Assembly (NCBI GenBank): GCA_030141605.1
Contig: JAQGDQ010000020.1
Span: forward strand, 248,001 to 312,000
Reading direction: 5' to 3'
DNA length: 64,000 nt
Origin: Tubiluchus corallicola
Taxonomy: Eukaryota > Priapulida > Priapulimorpha > Priapulimorphida > Tubiluchidae
Positions 1 to 14,212 of this stretch are shown piece by piece. Numbering within the stretch: position 1 is the stretch's first letter; every line of letters starts with the position of its first letter. The position numbers and the translations under genes are program-made. Below the pieces are notes generated by a model. The model worked only from the letters and a program-made list of their open reading frames with translations, had not been told where the DNA came from and did not search any database.

Positions 1-246
1 ATTCTGGGATTTTTTATTAATTGTTTTGAATCTTATTTTAGTTGTTTAGGTTTAAATAAATAGTTTGCTTGTGTTAATCCATGTTAAAATTCATTGTGAA
101 ACGTGACTTTTCACAATATACTGTTGTTGCGTGAGGTTGAAGTACAATATTTTATGCATGTATAAGTGACATGTTTTGCTTTAAGCAAATGTTTGAATCA
201 TTATAAGCGTACGCCATTTTAAACGTTTTGCGAGAGCATACTTAGT
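1..246. other. Upstream region of ABCG gene 1
   Basis: AT-rich sequence before the first coding exon. No TATA box in a convincing position and no other gene are visible. It presumably holds the promoter and 5'UTR of the ABCG gene starting at 247, but this is inferred only from position. Confidence 0.4.
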
Positions 247-3200
247 ATGGATACTGGCAACAATGCTGCCTGTGACAATGCTGCTAGTGATTATTCCATC
301 AGTAGAAGTAATGTTCATGTACCGATGTACGAAGAGATTTCAAATTCTGGCATTCAGTTTGCTGACATGTCGAAACATGTGATGAGAAAGGAACCCATTA
401 AAAAAGTACTGAGTGTTAGTGAACTTGATGCGGTAAGTTAGGAATTCCTTATATGTTAAGAGGCACAGAGAGCTCGCTGATGCTCATAACGTTATGTGGC
501 TATCTTTCAGCAATCGTAATAAACGTTTTAGCGTTTTACAAACCAAATGAAAATAATATTGAGCAACCACTTTCTTGATTCCATTTTGCTTGAATATTAT
601 CCATTCAGTACACTCCATTTTACAGTATAACATCGATCGAATTATATATAGTCAAACCAACAATATTTATTATCAAATAAATACATAAAATTTATTGTAA
701 ACTCTGTTTGTTATCAATTTTCTTACGATTATGAGTATGAAATTATTATGTTGCTTAGGTTAACATAACTTGGGAGAATATAAACGTCTGGGCGACGCTG
801 AAAGGTGGACGAAGTCGACATGATAGAGAAGCTGGACAATCTGACCCGGAAAAGCAAACAGAAAAAAGAGTTAAGAAGCATATTCTCCGAAATGGTATTA
901 AAACAAAATTTAAAGACTATTTACTAGCACGACATTAAATTAGTCTTTGTCACATTATTTTAACAACTTGAGTTGGCCATTTCAATGTGCATCTAAGTTA
1001 AACAATCTGCTTCTTTAAATTCCTTTAAAAGTAAATAATTTTGAGAAATATACGTTAAACAAACTAGCACGGAACGGGTTGCTTCTGCAAAAGATTGTGC
1101 TGTTTCTGATAGGTGTAGTCACTGGCCACCCGAATAAATTAACATCGTGTAAATAGAGCGCATATAGAAACTGTAAATAATTTTTGTAATAACACGTTTT
1201 CTTCACTCTGCACCCAATTTTCGTATTTAGTTTAGCATAGCTTTGTGCTGCAGTAAAGTGATTCGAGTTCTCGCTTAGAGCTGAGAGCTTGCTTCTACTA
1301 TAAGTTCCGTAGCACAAAGGATAAGGCAGCAGCACCTTCATGCTATACTCAGGAGACTGCACTGTTAATGCAGCTTGGTTTTACTTTATGCCATTTTAAA
1401 TTTGAGAATGTTTTGGAAAATGCATTTCCGAGAGGTGTAGGCTTGTTATTTAGTTAATGATGAGATTAAGTAATTCACTGTAGTCTATTAGGAGCGCTCA
1501 GCCCAACTGCATCTAGTAAATTGTTGTAAAAAGTTGTTCTGCTTGCTTGTTTATTCCAACGACATTAATTTACAAGTTTCATTAATATGTTATGTGAAAA
1601 TTTGTTATTGCAGTTACTGGGTACGCAAAAGCTGGTACGCTGTTAGCAATTATGGGTGCCAGGTATAAAAGCATAGTCATATTAAAAAAAATTATATTGT
1701 TGACAAAAATATTTATATTGTCAAATTGAAGGCAAAATAGATTCTACACACTCGGATCGATTTAAAAGAGTTTATTTAGCTGTAATTATTTTCCGAAATC
1801 ATCTTAGCAGAAAATTCATGTTGAATCAGTTTTGCAATAATTATTACTTTACAAGCCGATTGGCTGACAAGTAAGGATACGAACCAGAAGCAAGATTCAT
1901 TTGTTGTTTGTTTGTTTTAGTGGTGCAGGCAAAAGTACACTTATGAACATTCTGACGCACAGGAATACTGAAATGTATACTGTTGAGGGTACAGTCAAAA
2001 TTAATGGACAGCCAATTGGTTTTGGTCCTGGCATGAGGTCCATCTCGGCATACGTTCAGCAGGAAGATTTGTTCATTGGTACCCTGAAAGTAAAAGAACA
2101 TTTGAGATTTCAGGTATTTTAATTGTACTATCAGAAGCTTCACCACACGGAGTTTGTCTACATTTGAAACTGTTTAAGATTTTCGGTTCATTACACTTCT
2201 TTTGATAAGTTAGCTTATTATTACCGTCTTATATAGAGTACCAAAAGCATTTTTCAAACGTTTTTTAAAAAAATAAATAACAAAAATAATTAAACCAAAG
2301 TGTGGCTGACAGAGTAAGGTAGTGCATTTTAGTGTACCTTGTACAATGCAGGTTATTTTTATACATTGAAACAAACTATACGACTGCAAACAATTCAGCA
2401 TCAACATAAAAAACAACAAATCAATACATTTCAGTAACACAACAACAATGCAGTGCAATACAATACAGCAATACAAAAATGTCAGGCGATACAGTATAGC
2501 GTTCAGGACAACAATGTATGCTAAACACTAGATCACTGCAACAACAATATAGACTGCAGCACAGCTTAAGTCTTATGCTGCTGTGCAAAATTGTAAATCT
2601 AAAATATCTGTTGGTTTGAGTTGTAGGCTCTATTGAGAATGGACAAAGAATTCACGTATTCTCAGCGAATGAAGAAAGTTGAAGAAACTCTCACGGAGGT
2701 AGTTTGCTACACCTGTATTCATTTTTAGGATCTTAAAATAATTTATACTACATTTTGTCGAGCCATAATTAAATTACTCAATTCTGCCGATGATAAAAGA
2801 GGAAAAAATAGTCAAAGAAAAAGCATAAAAAATGTTCAGAAGAATGAAAGACTTAAAAAGGAATGAAGGGAAAAGGGGGCATCGAAAAAATTATGAAAAG
2901 AATAGAAAGAATGAAGCAAAATCATGTGAAATCATTATTTGCCATTACAGCTTGGTTTAAAGAAATGCGAGAACACATGGATAGGCGTCCCTGGTAGAAT
3001 AAAAGGTATTTCAGGAGGCGAAAGAAAGCGTCTTGCATTTGCATCTGAGGTTAGTAAGTTATACTTTGATAATGAATAAGCATTTACTCGTTTGTATTTA
3101 TTAAAATATTGCTGGCACCTTTTGTGTCTGTGCTATTACTGAAGGTTAATAATGACATGGGAGCTACTATATGCAGAATGGTTTGAAAATTTTACCTACC

Positions 3201-6200
3201 TATCACTGTCATAACAATTTTTCTTAAAAGACTGTTAAAATCATTGTTTGAAAATAAGTTTGCTCTAACTATACCTGTTGTGGGTCTTGAATTAGCATTA
3301 TAGCATTTACAAATAATCTGTAAAGAGAAAAAACATTTGTCATAATTATTTCAACAACTATAATGAAATAAATGCCTTTTTCTAGATGCTAACAAATCCA
3401 AAATTAATGTTTTGCGATGAACCAACATCTGGTTTGGACTCCTTTATGGCACAAAACGTCATATGTGTTTTGAAAGACATGGCTTGTAAAGGGCGAACTA
3501 TCCTGTGCACCATACATCAACCTTCATCTGAAGTGTATGCCATGTTCGACAGGTAAAAGTGCTATGTATACAATTTTTACATGCAAAAATGTAGATTTCA
3601 TGCTTCACTATAAACCATTTTAACAGTAATAGTGACTTACGTAGTTACTTTTGGCTTCCAATTTTACTGCTGAGTCATTTCAAATTTAAAATATGTTTTT
3701 TACCTGAAACCATTAATAATTTGTATTTAGTTATTTATATTTTAAATTTTTAACTTTTAAATCTCGTATGACTATTAGGCTTTCTAAGACATATTTAACG
3801 TATTCACTAGTTTCTAGTGCTGAATAACAGTAGATAGCATTTTTAAATGCCTATGTATTTCTATTTACTTATGCTTTTTCCTGAGCATTTTTTTGTAATT
3901 TTAGGATACAGTTTTTTGCTGATTTTAGACTTTGTTTTGCTAGCTTAAAATTCCAAATTTGCCTTCTGCTGACTTACTTGGACCATAGAAACAACTGCTT
4001 GACAATGTTTTTTATATAGGCCTATATATGTAAAAATAAATTACTATTCTCTAAATTGTAATGCAGGATATTGTTAATGGCAGAAGGCAGGGTGGCGTAT
4101 TTAGGTTCAAGAAAAACTATTCATACATTTTTCAAGACGATGGATTGCAAATGTCCACCAAAGTTTAATCCTGCTGATTACTATGTGCACAGTTTAGCTG
4201 TAATCCCAGAAAAGGAGGCCCAATGCAAAGACAAAGTAGAGGTACGTACGCAGCTGCAGCGTTACCTGTAGTAAAGATTTTATAATTATTTGAGCTTATA
4301 TCTTCAATTGAATTTTGTTAAAACATTTTTTTATTAATAATTTGTTAGGTGAATAATGGGTTTCATTAATTGTAATTTTCATTAATTAAAACTGTCTTTT
4401 TGTTTTTCTTACTTTCCAACTTGTTACTTTCAGAGAATATGTAACGCATTTGAAGTGTCCCCTCAAGGTTATCTTGTCAAACAAGTTATCATGGAGAATA
4501 ATCGAAATAAACAGCTCATTGACGTAAGAAAGCAGCTGATAACAATTGGCATTGAATCTTTTAATATGTTGTTCAATTTAGTAACATCTATTAACAATCG
4601 CTAATGTTGAATCTATTAATATGTTATTCGGTATAGTAAGCCTCTGTTCGTGCATCTGTCCGTTTGGCCGTCCATGCTTCTGCCCGTTCGTTTGTCTGTA
4701 ATTCGTTATTGGTCTTGTGAACACTTTTCGAGCTAACCTTTTTTGAAGCATGACATTCATTTTTCATATAATATATAGGCTCATCAGTCAGTAAAAGAAC
4801 GACCTATCGACTTTGTGGGCCCCTTATCAAAGGTCAACGTCTCAGTTGGAAAAGTTTGTGAAGACGTAGCCTAAACTTTCATATTTTATGTATTCATCGA
4901 CTGTCAACAGGGGAAGAATCTTATGGGTTTTGAGGCCTTAAGATCAAAAGTCAGTGTCATAGGATACACTACTTGAAAAAGGTTGCGGATGCATTCTAAC
5001 TCTAAAGAATTAATGCAATGCATTCGACTTTCACATTTGGGCCGCCCATCAATAGGAGAAGAACCTTATCGCTTTTGGAGTCCCAAGGTTAAAAGTCGGA
5101 TTCACGGGAACCAATACTTGAAAAATACTACGACCCCCTGTTGTCAGGTGATGCTCCGCTTTGTAGTGTGCTTTGTTGATGTTTGCAGTAAATGCAATTT
5201 TGTAACATCTTGTCATGTATTACAATTAACGCCAAACCAAGATAGCTGTTTCCAGCAGTTTCATTGCAATTATTTATACATGCATTTTTTCAGTTCGGTG
5301 AATTGCTGGCTCATCGTTCAACGTAAGTAACCTCTTTTCATTAAATACAATCCAGTAACTATATTTTAATTATTTAGTAATAATACAAAAGACTGCAGTT
5401 TATGAGTTTTTATTGAATTATTTTTAGCTACTTTTTGTCTGAAAAATTGTTGAAAATGCCACTGGAAACAAGAATACAAAAACTGAAAAACCAGACTTCC
5501 AAATTTAAAATGCATGTGAATTCCTTGCTGTGTTAGCATTTTTGTTGTCACGATTATTGTGGTTGTACTTTCTGATGCATTTGCGACGAAGTATCTGCAC
5601 AAGTGAATGAGTGCCAACATTTAAATTTCGATTTCACCAATTTAACTCGAGGTAGGTTTTCCTTATCAAGTATTTCCAAACAATCACTGATATTTTGTCA
5701 TCTTTTCCTTATCAGACTCGTGTACACTTTAATGAAGGAAATCAAGTAGCCAATTATAACAATCACTGGCATCCTATTTCTTCTAATTATAGCCAGCACA
5801 CCCCAATTATTATTGTAAGGGGTTTAGCAATTACAAGCCTAAAAGCCTGTCGCCTGCTTATTACAGTTAACCAAACATTTTAGCGTATGTTTCATTTAGG
5901 TATAAAGCAAGTTGGATAAAGCAATTTATCACTCTAACACACAGAGCATTAATCAGCGTGATTCGAGATCCAATGGCAATAAAAGTGAGAACTTTTCAAA
6001 CAATGGTGAGTAGAAATCAGACTTAACTAACTAAAAGCTATGTGAATGTGATGCGAAAAATATTGTATGTGAGAGGTTTATTAGTGCAAAACATCTGATG
6101 CTTTTTTCAACTCTTTTCAGTTTTCACAAATTTTTCTTTTGTAGGTAATGGGTATAATACTTGGAATTGTCTACCTGCAGCAGGAAATGAACCAAGAAGC

Positions 6201-7697
6201 TGTGCAAAACATCACTTCTGTCTTGTTTATTTCAATTATAGCCATGTCTGTAAACAACGCTTACACAGTAGTCAATGTAGGTGCTAAATTGCACAAAAGT
6301 TCATCTAGTCAGTTGAAGCCCTTTTCTTTTCGCCATTGTTGTTGAAGTTGGTTGTGTTCAACAGGTTACTGGTTCAAGTCGAAAAAATGTCAGATTTTTT
6401 TGTGGAGTGTAACACTTTTCAAACTTTGACCAGTGCTCAATGGCAGACTTTAACTAATGTAGATGTTGCAAAGACACTAACTCCAGACACTGAACGGCAC
6501 AACTGACTTAGCAATATATAGGTGGTAAACTATAACTAAACAGCACTACGGTAGTGCAAACTAGTGCGCAGTAATTTTGGAACTAGTAAGTTCGGTACAA
6601 GTAAGTCTGGTCCTGGTAATTTTGGTACGAGAAAATTTTGGTACAGGGAAAATTTGGTACTGGTAAACATGGTACTAATGAAGTTTTGTCAGGCACGTTT
6701 GGTACAAGTACTTGCAGTACAAGGTAAAAATGGTATAGAATGAGTTTGGTATTACACGAGCGAGAACAACATCACAGCGAAATGAGCGGCTCTATAGAGT
6801 TATTTTCAAGCGAATAACCCAAAAATTAATATTAAAATTAATATTAACCCAAAAGCAAAAGTCAAGTCTCTTGAGAAATTGGGATTATTGTAACATTTGA
6901 GAAAAATGTACGAAAGTTTCAACAGTAAAATTGTTGGACTTTACGCTTGGGAACATTCATTTCGAAATAAAAAATTCTTTGTCTGTGTATGTTGCAAAAT
7001 AAACATAAACAAAGGCTAAAGACTAAAATAAAGACATAAAAGAGACGAGGTGGCGAAAAGACCAAGGGTCACCAAGTCAACCACCCCTATTAATACCTGT
7101 CAACCACCTGTCTCTTCTAATTATAAATATGACTATGCAGAACTTATTTTCAGTAGTTCACATAAGGCAAAACTGTAAAAATCCCATCTACACTAACTTC
7201 TTCAATAACTGCAGCATCACCATTGTTGAAAGGGATGTTGTTACGTCACGAAACAGTAAAGCTTTAAAATACTTCAGTAAAATACTTTATCTAATGAAGT
7301 TAGAATCGTAATCTGGTTCATTATCAAGAATAATTATCTAAAAGGAGACATGGAACTGGCAGAAATTCTCGGTTTTATTCAGACACATCCTTGATCAATG
7401 GGATAAAAAGCTAAGATCAGTGGTAGACGAAACCACAAGACATTTTTTCAGCCGTCTCCACATTCGAGAAGCTGAGCATCGCTGTTAGGTATAGCCTTGT
7501 ATCACACTTTAAAGGAAATCTTTTTGATCGAAGCTTCGATTGATGTCTTCACAAAGCTGGCTTGAGCAGTCATGCATAATCGAACCTGCAAATCAGTATT
7601 AACAATTTAGGCATATTTAAGGCTAATGATCTCACTCTGATCGTGTTACAAAAAACATTTATTTGCCGGCTTCCTTTTCTTTACTCGCAACCTGGTG

Positions 7698-7752
<55 letters not shown>

Positions 7753-10700
7753 CACATGGGCACATGTAAAGTCATGAAAATGAAAAAAATGTTCCATTAA
7801 TAAAAGTAACACAACAGTAAATGTTTTGTTACTTCTGTTAAATTTTTATGAATTTAAGAATGTTTTGCTTGACTTAATGCATTTCTACGTTATAGTAAAA
7901 TCCTTCGATAACTGTACAATATCGCAATTTTTAAAATACATGTACTTTTAGTTGGTTCTGCTTGCAGGTGTTTTGTGAAGAGTGTGTCATTTTTCTGAGG
8001 GAGCACTTTAATGCTAGCTATAGGTTGGACACATATTTCCTCAGCAAAATGCTGGCAGAGGTAGGGGCTGTATATTATATACACCGATGAAATTAGTGAT
8101 AAGAGTTATTTAAAGCAAGTAAGTGATATTGGATAAATGTGTTTAATTTAATGTAGAATTTTTGCAAAGCTGCATTCGTAATTAAGGTGTGAGGTAATAC
8201 AGACTTAATTATAAATCTGAAAGTCTGCAACATCAGTTTTCGATGCTGTAAGGTTTTAGGAAAAAGGAAGAAATATTACATACTTATGGGAAATATTTAA
8301 TCTCGTTAAGAAATAGTAATATGAAATATCACACAGAGAAACTAAAACTCCATATTAGGCATTTAGTGGTTTTGAGCTATAATAGTGTAATCTTTCAAAT
8401 TATTGTATCATTCAACTACCATTGTTCTTTCAGCTACCATTTTTCATCCTGTTGCCATTTCTGTTTACGCTTATACACTATTTTATGGTGGGTAAGTAAT
8501 AATGGATCCTTATCCCGCTTTTTTATTTTGTAGTGAGCTTTTTATTTTAAACTTTGATGTATGTTTTACTTATTGAGTAGTTTTCTGTGTTTTTTTCAGG
8601 TTTATATCATTCAGCGTCGCACTTTTTTGTTTGCGCTGGAATTCTCATTTTAATAGCTAATGTATCAGCGTCATTCGGTAAGCTTACGACCATACAAGAT
8701 ATTCTAATTTTGTAATTTTTTTTCAACAATTTCTCTGAGTATCTGTGTCATATTTTGGTTCAGTAAGTGCCATGCAGAAATATGGCATCAGTATCAATTA
8801 AAGTATAAAATAAAAGTCTATTGCTGATAATTTTAAGTGCAAGAAGGTACAAAAGCGAAACCTCTAGCACAATTTGTAAAAAGACATTAAAATAAACAAT
8901 GGAACGAGATTATTTTAACAACAGTATAAATTATGTGCAACAATTAACACTGCTCAGCAGTTGCATATTATTTGCACATGCTTTAGCAAAGTGAGGAACA
9001 CATAGTATAATGCTGTACTAACAATAGATGAAGTTCGCATGTACCATGCTGTAAATGAAATCTGCTGTGTTTGCCAGATGCCTTAGACGAGGCGAATGTT
9101 TTTTTGTGGCAGTTCACATTTTTGCAGAAATAGTATAGGAGAGAATATAACATACTGTTGTACTGTTGTACTAACAATAACATAAAATTTGCATATACCA
9201 GGCAGGCAGTAAAAGGAGCCTGCTGTGTTTGCCAAATGTTCCAGACAAGGTGAATATCTTTTTACACAAACGATTCATTTTATAATTAAGATAGAAAATT
9301 ATGTAATAGGTAATTCTGCCTTAATTGATGAGCAACAGACTAGATTAGGTCTCTTTTTTAAACCAGCCTGTTTTTAAGAGGTAGTCTTTGCATGGCTTAT
9401 GTTTCTGTTTGTAGGCAAAGGTTACTTAACACTTTAATTTGAATGACCTTGATTAACTTTGATTGGCAAGATTTCTTTGCATCAACTCATCGTTTTTTTA
9501 ATTTCCTTTCCAGGTTATATGATGTCTTGCTTCTCCTCCAATCCGGAGATTGTATGGGCCGCTGCTGCGCCATTTCTTATGGCAATGATGCTGTTTGGTG
9601 GTCTATTACTGAATGTGGAGTAAGTTAAATTTACCAAACAACAATAGTTATAATGTATTAATATTATTATATAGGTGCCCTATGTAATGATAGGGCTTTG
9701 CCTGTTCTCTATCACTGTTTAAGAACGTGTAGATAGAACAGCTGGCTAAGCAGATGGCAGAAAATTAATTTGAGGACTGAGTCAGATATTAAATTAAGAG
9801 TAAAACCAGGAACGCAGGCGAAAAAATTTTCAACGTAGACCTCAAAACTTTTTTGTCCGTTATTCAGGGGCATGCGGCAAAACCTCTTGCTATCATGAAC
9901 GATTTTTTCCACGTTTTGGTTCACATTGATGATGGCAAAAGGCATTGCGGAAACATCTGAATTATAATATGAATGTGTATTTCCAGGTCGATTCCTGTAT
10001 ATTTTATATGGCTTGAATATCTCAGCTGGTTTAAATACGGGAATGAGGCTCTGAACATCAACCAATGGAAAGATGTTACAGAAATACGCAAGTATTTGTG
10101 CTGGGGGTAGCATATAAATGTTCCATCAATAAATTCTGTTAATCACAGTTTAGTGCAATTTGGCATATTTTATTATTCGAAATTTTTCTGTGTAGACAAT
10201 TTATCAACTTAGGCTTATCTTAATACTGTGAATTATTAAAATATTATATGGAACTTTCATTACATGTTTAATTTATAGCATGTGAAAATGGCAACGAAAC
10301 TCAGCGGCCTTGCATACATAATGGGACAGCTGTGCTTCACCAGTTCAACTTTAAAGAGGTATCTTAACAGAAATCGTTTCTGTGTATGTCAAAACACAGC
10401 AGTTTTATTCATAAGAAAACTGTTTGAAATGGATGTCAGTGGTGATACACGCTAACAGAATTTTCAGGTTTTATGAATTTCGAGACTCTCATTATTTCAA
10501 AAAGCCAGAAGGATGAAAAGGTTCAGCGAAAGCTAACAGTACATGAGTGTGGCACAATATTCTCAGGAAGAAATTTTTGACATTTTCTTATGCTATAAGC
10601 TTGAGCAAACAACTGTGATCTAGTTTTGATAATTCTATGAGAACATTTTTGCTGTAATCCAAGTTTTGGACTCCTTATTTTCCTTACATAATATAGTTAC

Positions 10701-10828
10701 ATTGTTTTTATTTGTCCTTTTCACAGGATAATATGTACCTGAACGTTGGCTTGTTATTCGTTCTGATGGCTGGATACAGGCTTTTGGCTTTCATCATTCT
10801 TTCATTTCAAACACGGAATAAAGGCTAG
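247..10828 (+). CDS. ABCG (white-like): White-like ABCG half-transporter, gene 1 (19 coding exons, ~683 aa)
   Basis: ATP-driven membrane half-transporter with an N-terminal NBD and C-terminal TMD. ABCG proteins of this type work as dimers; Drosophila White carries pigment precursors, but the substrate here is unknown. Exons: 247-432, 759-894, 1614-1662, 1921-2113, 2627-2698, 2951-3049, 3386-3552, 4067-4241, 4434-4523, 5294-5322, 5900-6005, 6145-6276, 7968-8060, 8434-8491, 8600-8677, 9514-9619, 9987-10087, 10279-10358, 10727-10828. They sum to 2052 nt, in frame. Walker A GASGAGKST at about aa 122-130 is split by intron 3. Q-loop VQQED is near 170, ISGGE at 232-236, Walker B LMFCDE at 252-257 followed by PTSGLDS, and H-loop H289. 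FNPADYYV followed by LAVIP resembles the White linker. Six hydrophobic segments follow in exons 11-19. Exon 18 has two Cys flanking an NET sequon, as in the last extracellular loop of ABCG proteins. The start has A at -3 and G at +4. Intron 17 has a GC donor. The assignment to the White clade is from remembered motifs, not a tree. Confidence 0.93.
4622..5160. repeat. Diverged tandem/dispersed repeat in intron 9 of ABCG gene 1
   Basis: A CTGTCCGTTTG-type stretch is followed by CTTGTGAACAC and then by diverged copies of a unit with the pattern CTTATnGnTTTnGAG-nCC-AAGnTnAAAAGTC, ending in ACTTGAAAAA. The clearest pair is about 4910-4980 and 5055-5130. The pattern is like a dispersed repeat found widely in marine invertebrate genomes (from memory; no database was searched). 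Confidence 0.5.
6570..6750 (+). repeat. Degenerate TTTGGTAC minisatellite in intron 12 of ABCG gene 1
   Basis: About ten variants of a short unit around TTTGGTAC or TTCGGTACAAGTAA, spaced roughly 15-20 bases apart and increasingly diverged. No reading frame stays open through it. Confidence 0.6.
7701..7748. repeat. (TA)n microsatellite
   Basis: About 24 uninterrupted TA dinucleotides in intron 12 of ABCG gene 1. Confidence 0.95.
9014..9300. repeat. Diverged 153-bp tandem duplication in intron 15 of ABCG gene 1
   Basis: Two adjacent copies both begin TGTACTAACAATA (9014 and 9167). Both contain a CTGCTGTGTTTGCC block followed by AnGnnnnAGACnAGG and GAAT near a T-run. The copies differ at many positions, so the duplication is old. 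Confidence 0.7.
10088..10278 (+). other. GC-AG intron (intron 17 of ABCG gene 1)
   Basis: Exon 17 ends ATAC and the intron begins GCAAGT. The matching junction in gene 2 is GTAAGT (32653), and both exons 17 are exactly 101 nt, which fixes the boundary. All other introns of this gene begin with GT. Confidence 0.85.
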
Positions 10829-11154
10829 GTTGATGACATGATGCCAGAAATAGATGCATTTAAAGTGCAAAATTAAAGTCGATGCTTATCTTATGTTGAA
10901 GCTTTTCCAATCCGAAGTTAATTATCTACACTTAAATTTAGTATTTCCTTGTTAAAGTGCTAAATCAGCAATGTATTCCTAAATCCAACAAACTCACTGT
11001 TTTGCATTTAGTTTTTTCTTTACCGTGGACATGTAATAGGTTTTTACAGCGGCAGTTTATAAAGCCGAAATGCTCAAATTCAATTCAACCTTAAAATAAT
11101 TTATTGATTTAACATATATCGCAATCACATTAATTTTGAAATACATATATAATC

Positions 11155-11160
11155 AATAAA
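11155..11160 (+). other. Candidate polyadenylation signal, ABCG gene 1
   Basis: AATAAA, 327 bases after the stop codon, followed by an A-run. A second AATAAA at 11441-11446 is an alternative. Confidence 0.4.
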
Positions 11161-14130
11161 GTAAAAAAAATTACGCGAAAATGATCACTGTTATTAAAAA
11201 AGATAATAAAGGGAGACCTAAGAAACTATGGCTTATGGCAGGACACCCATACATGCTACATATTATTAAGATGTTATACAATGTTAAAATCTAGAGGATT
11301 TAAATGATTAAATGATTAAATAGTCTGATTTGTTTAACACACGTTCAACGCTTCGGGTTCTTTCAGTATTTATGCGATTCTTTGCAAAAATATTATAATA
11401 TGTATAAGTGATTGTAGGCTACTGTTATTTGCAGTGTGTCAATAAAAGCTTCCTAACTTTCTAGTATTTTTTCTAGTATATATTTGTAATATGTCGTCAT
11501 TGTCTGTATATTATGTCCGATATTGTGATTTTTTTCATTGTCTAAGCAACCGAATGAAATAAATGAATAAAAATACAAAAGAAAGAGCTCAACAGCAAGG
11601 AGAAAAAAGTGAAAGAAAAATTGATAATAATAGTCAGAAAGTGTTTAACAGAAAAACAAAGACAAAGAGAACAGAAAGAGAGAGAGCGAGCGATGAGAGT
11701 GAGAGAGAGAATACTTTAGCACGAAGGCACATGATGGTCTTGAAACTATTATTACCGGTGGTAAAATAAACCGTATAAAACATTCTGTATACATGCTACG
11801 CAAGGAACAGGATACACTGCAGTCTGCATATAAAAACCCGTGACACGTCCAAATTACTCTTTCGGCTTAGAGACGTCAATGGTCAAAGCGTAATTATGGT
11901 GCTTTATATATTATGTGCATTTAATATTTGTTCTATTGTTCTGTGCTGAGTCAACGTACGGTACAGTGAGCTGTGTAAGTAGACTTACTGGTCAAAATAA
12001 GTTATGGCGGACACTGTTACAAGTGGTCACACACTTTTGCTTACCAAGCCTACTGGTTAGAAGTTAAGATTAAAAGTTTACAGCTTTAATTCTAGTTCGA
12101 ATAAATTTAAATCCTATATAAGCCTACACAAAAATTAATTTGAGGGTTTACAAATAACAAACTAGGTTTCACGTTGACGGACTCGTTTACGTCGTTGCCT
12201 GCATTAAACAGGCGTAACTTAAATTACATCAGCCAGAGCTGTATAATGTTCTTTTACAGATTTTATTTTCAAAGCTTGAATATCTCTTGCTATCCGTTGT
12301 TTCTTCTCAATATGTGTTTGCCTGTCCTGTTCTATCGATTTTTCCATTTAATTTTTTTGTCATTGAGACAAGGCGAAACGGAAACAAACCAGCAGAAAAT
12401 TCGACTGGGAATAACCAGTTGGAAAATTATCTGACTACGATATGTTATAATTAATCGAGTAGTAATTTTAATAATCCGCGCTTTTCCTGCCAGACTAACT
12501 AAAGATTTTTGATTACAGGCGTCTGCGTTCTAAATTCGAATCAGCTATAGACTTTTGACCAAAAACTTCTGAATTTTTGACAAGTGTTTTAACATGACGA
12601 AGAGGTATGTAACTAATTTTGTTTTTATAATCATTAGCTAGAGTTAATTTAATTCTATGTTTATTTAGTATAGTTAGGATTTTAAAAGTTTCAGCTCTAA
12701 GCTAATATCTGCTTATTTCGGACTAAAGTGTCAAATCATGATTGTTCGTTACAGCTACAGCTTTTTTACTTGATAAGCTTCGAAATCACCGGACAGTTTA
12801 TTCGGTCTAACTTAAACGGTTTTTGATAGTAAGAAACCGTCTATGATTTTTGTTCGGTCATAAATACATGATGTCTTGTAAACAGAATGTCCCTCTTTTA
12901 AATCCAGACTTCACTTCAACTTTTCCGCATTTCCGGTTAAGTTAAACTTGGTACCAAAATGTAATCGTGAGTCTGTAACAGCATTAATGACTCAGACCCC
13001 AACACACGATGTATATTGTGCAACTTGAGTTGAACTGCAGCTCTTTTCAAATGATTTGTTCATTAGATTAACTCGTTTCTTATATACATTTATATAGTTA
13101 TTTACACGTTTGCTCTTTAGCTCCATTGTTTACATGTTTTGCTTTTTCAGCTCCATGTTTTTCTGTTTTGTGGTAACAACTGCTGTTTTAAAAAGGTCAT
13201 ATCTTTAAATTTAACAAAACGAATATTCTACTAAGGTAGTTAACTAAATTATCATTCTTTTCAAGCGCCATTTGTTTGCATAGCCAGGGGACGGGGGCAA
13301 CAGTACGCGTGTGCCTTGAGATATCAGCAGTAGAGAAGACCACTTCTGGATGTAATTCGAAATCAGTCGACTACTATGTACGATTATCACCATACTGACC
13401 GAGTTATCAAAATAATAAAAGCACAAGAAAATGCTCCTCAGAATTTGCTACTTACTAAATTTTAACGGTAAACCATTTTAAACAATTTCGTAGCTTATTC
13501 TTCGACAACTAAGCAAAAGCTTCAAGTACTTTACATTGTCAATAAGATCAATTGTATTTTTTGGTGACCCAGTTGTGCACCCTGAAATGTATTTACCAGT
13601 TCGCGCACACATTTTAAATGATTACAAACTTTATTTTTCAATTACATAAGACATCACACAAGTACATAAGGGTAATGCTACATAACAGGACTTTGTACGG
13701 AAAATTCTTTGTGAAAGTTCCCTATTGTTTCTCTTTAAGTATTATTACAAACACTTGAGTTTTTGTTATGGCATTAATCGCACATAATAGTTAAATTGTT
13801 TCTTCCATGAATTTAAAGAAGACTATTTGGCGCATTTTATTAGGTGATATCGCACTTTGCTCCAGGTTATGTTGCTGAACAAAATGAGCCATTTGAGCAA
13901 CTGACCTACTGACTTCGAATATTTTATATAAGATCTTGTTGAGAAATTTTTGTCAAAAGTCAAATAAGATATTAGACGAATCCTGCTGCTTAAAAATTAA
14001 ATTGCTTTTGATGCTCAAATTGAATGATATAATCACTATGGCGGGTAAACTTGTGCTCATGAGAGTATGAAGCTATCGGGTGGATGAACCGGCTGCACTT
14101 TTGAAGCTGCACACCTGGCGTAAAAATGAA

Positions 14131-14212
14131 TCCAACCTGTTTCCTGTGCCGTTGTGAATCTAGTCTGTTTCCAGTGCTGATTAATCCAATCTGTTTCCTG
14201 TGCCCATGAGTT
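14131..14212. repeat. Three-copy 26-28 bp minisatellite
   Basis: Three copies of TCCAAnCTGTTTCCTGTGC-like units start at 14131, 14159 and 14185. No coding role is evident. Confidence 0.75.

Noticed and set aside
9712-10113. 133-codon minus-strand ORF across ABCG gene 1 exon 17.
   Set aside because: It overlaps an exon confirmed by the paralogue on the other strand and has no recognisable family.
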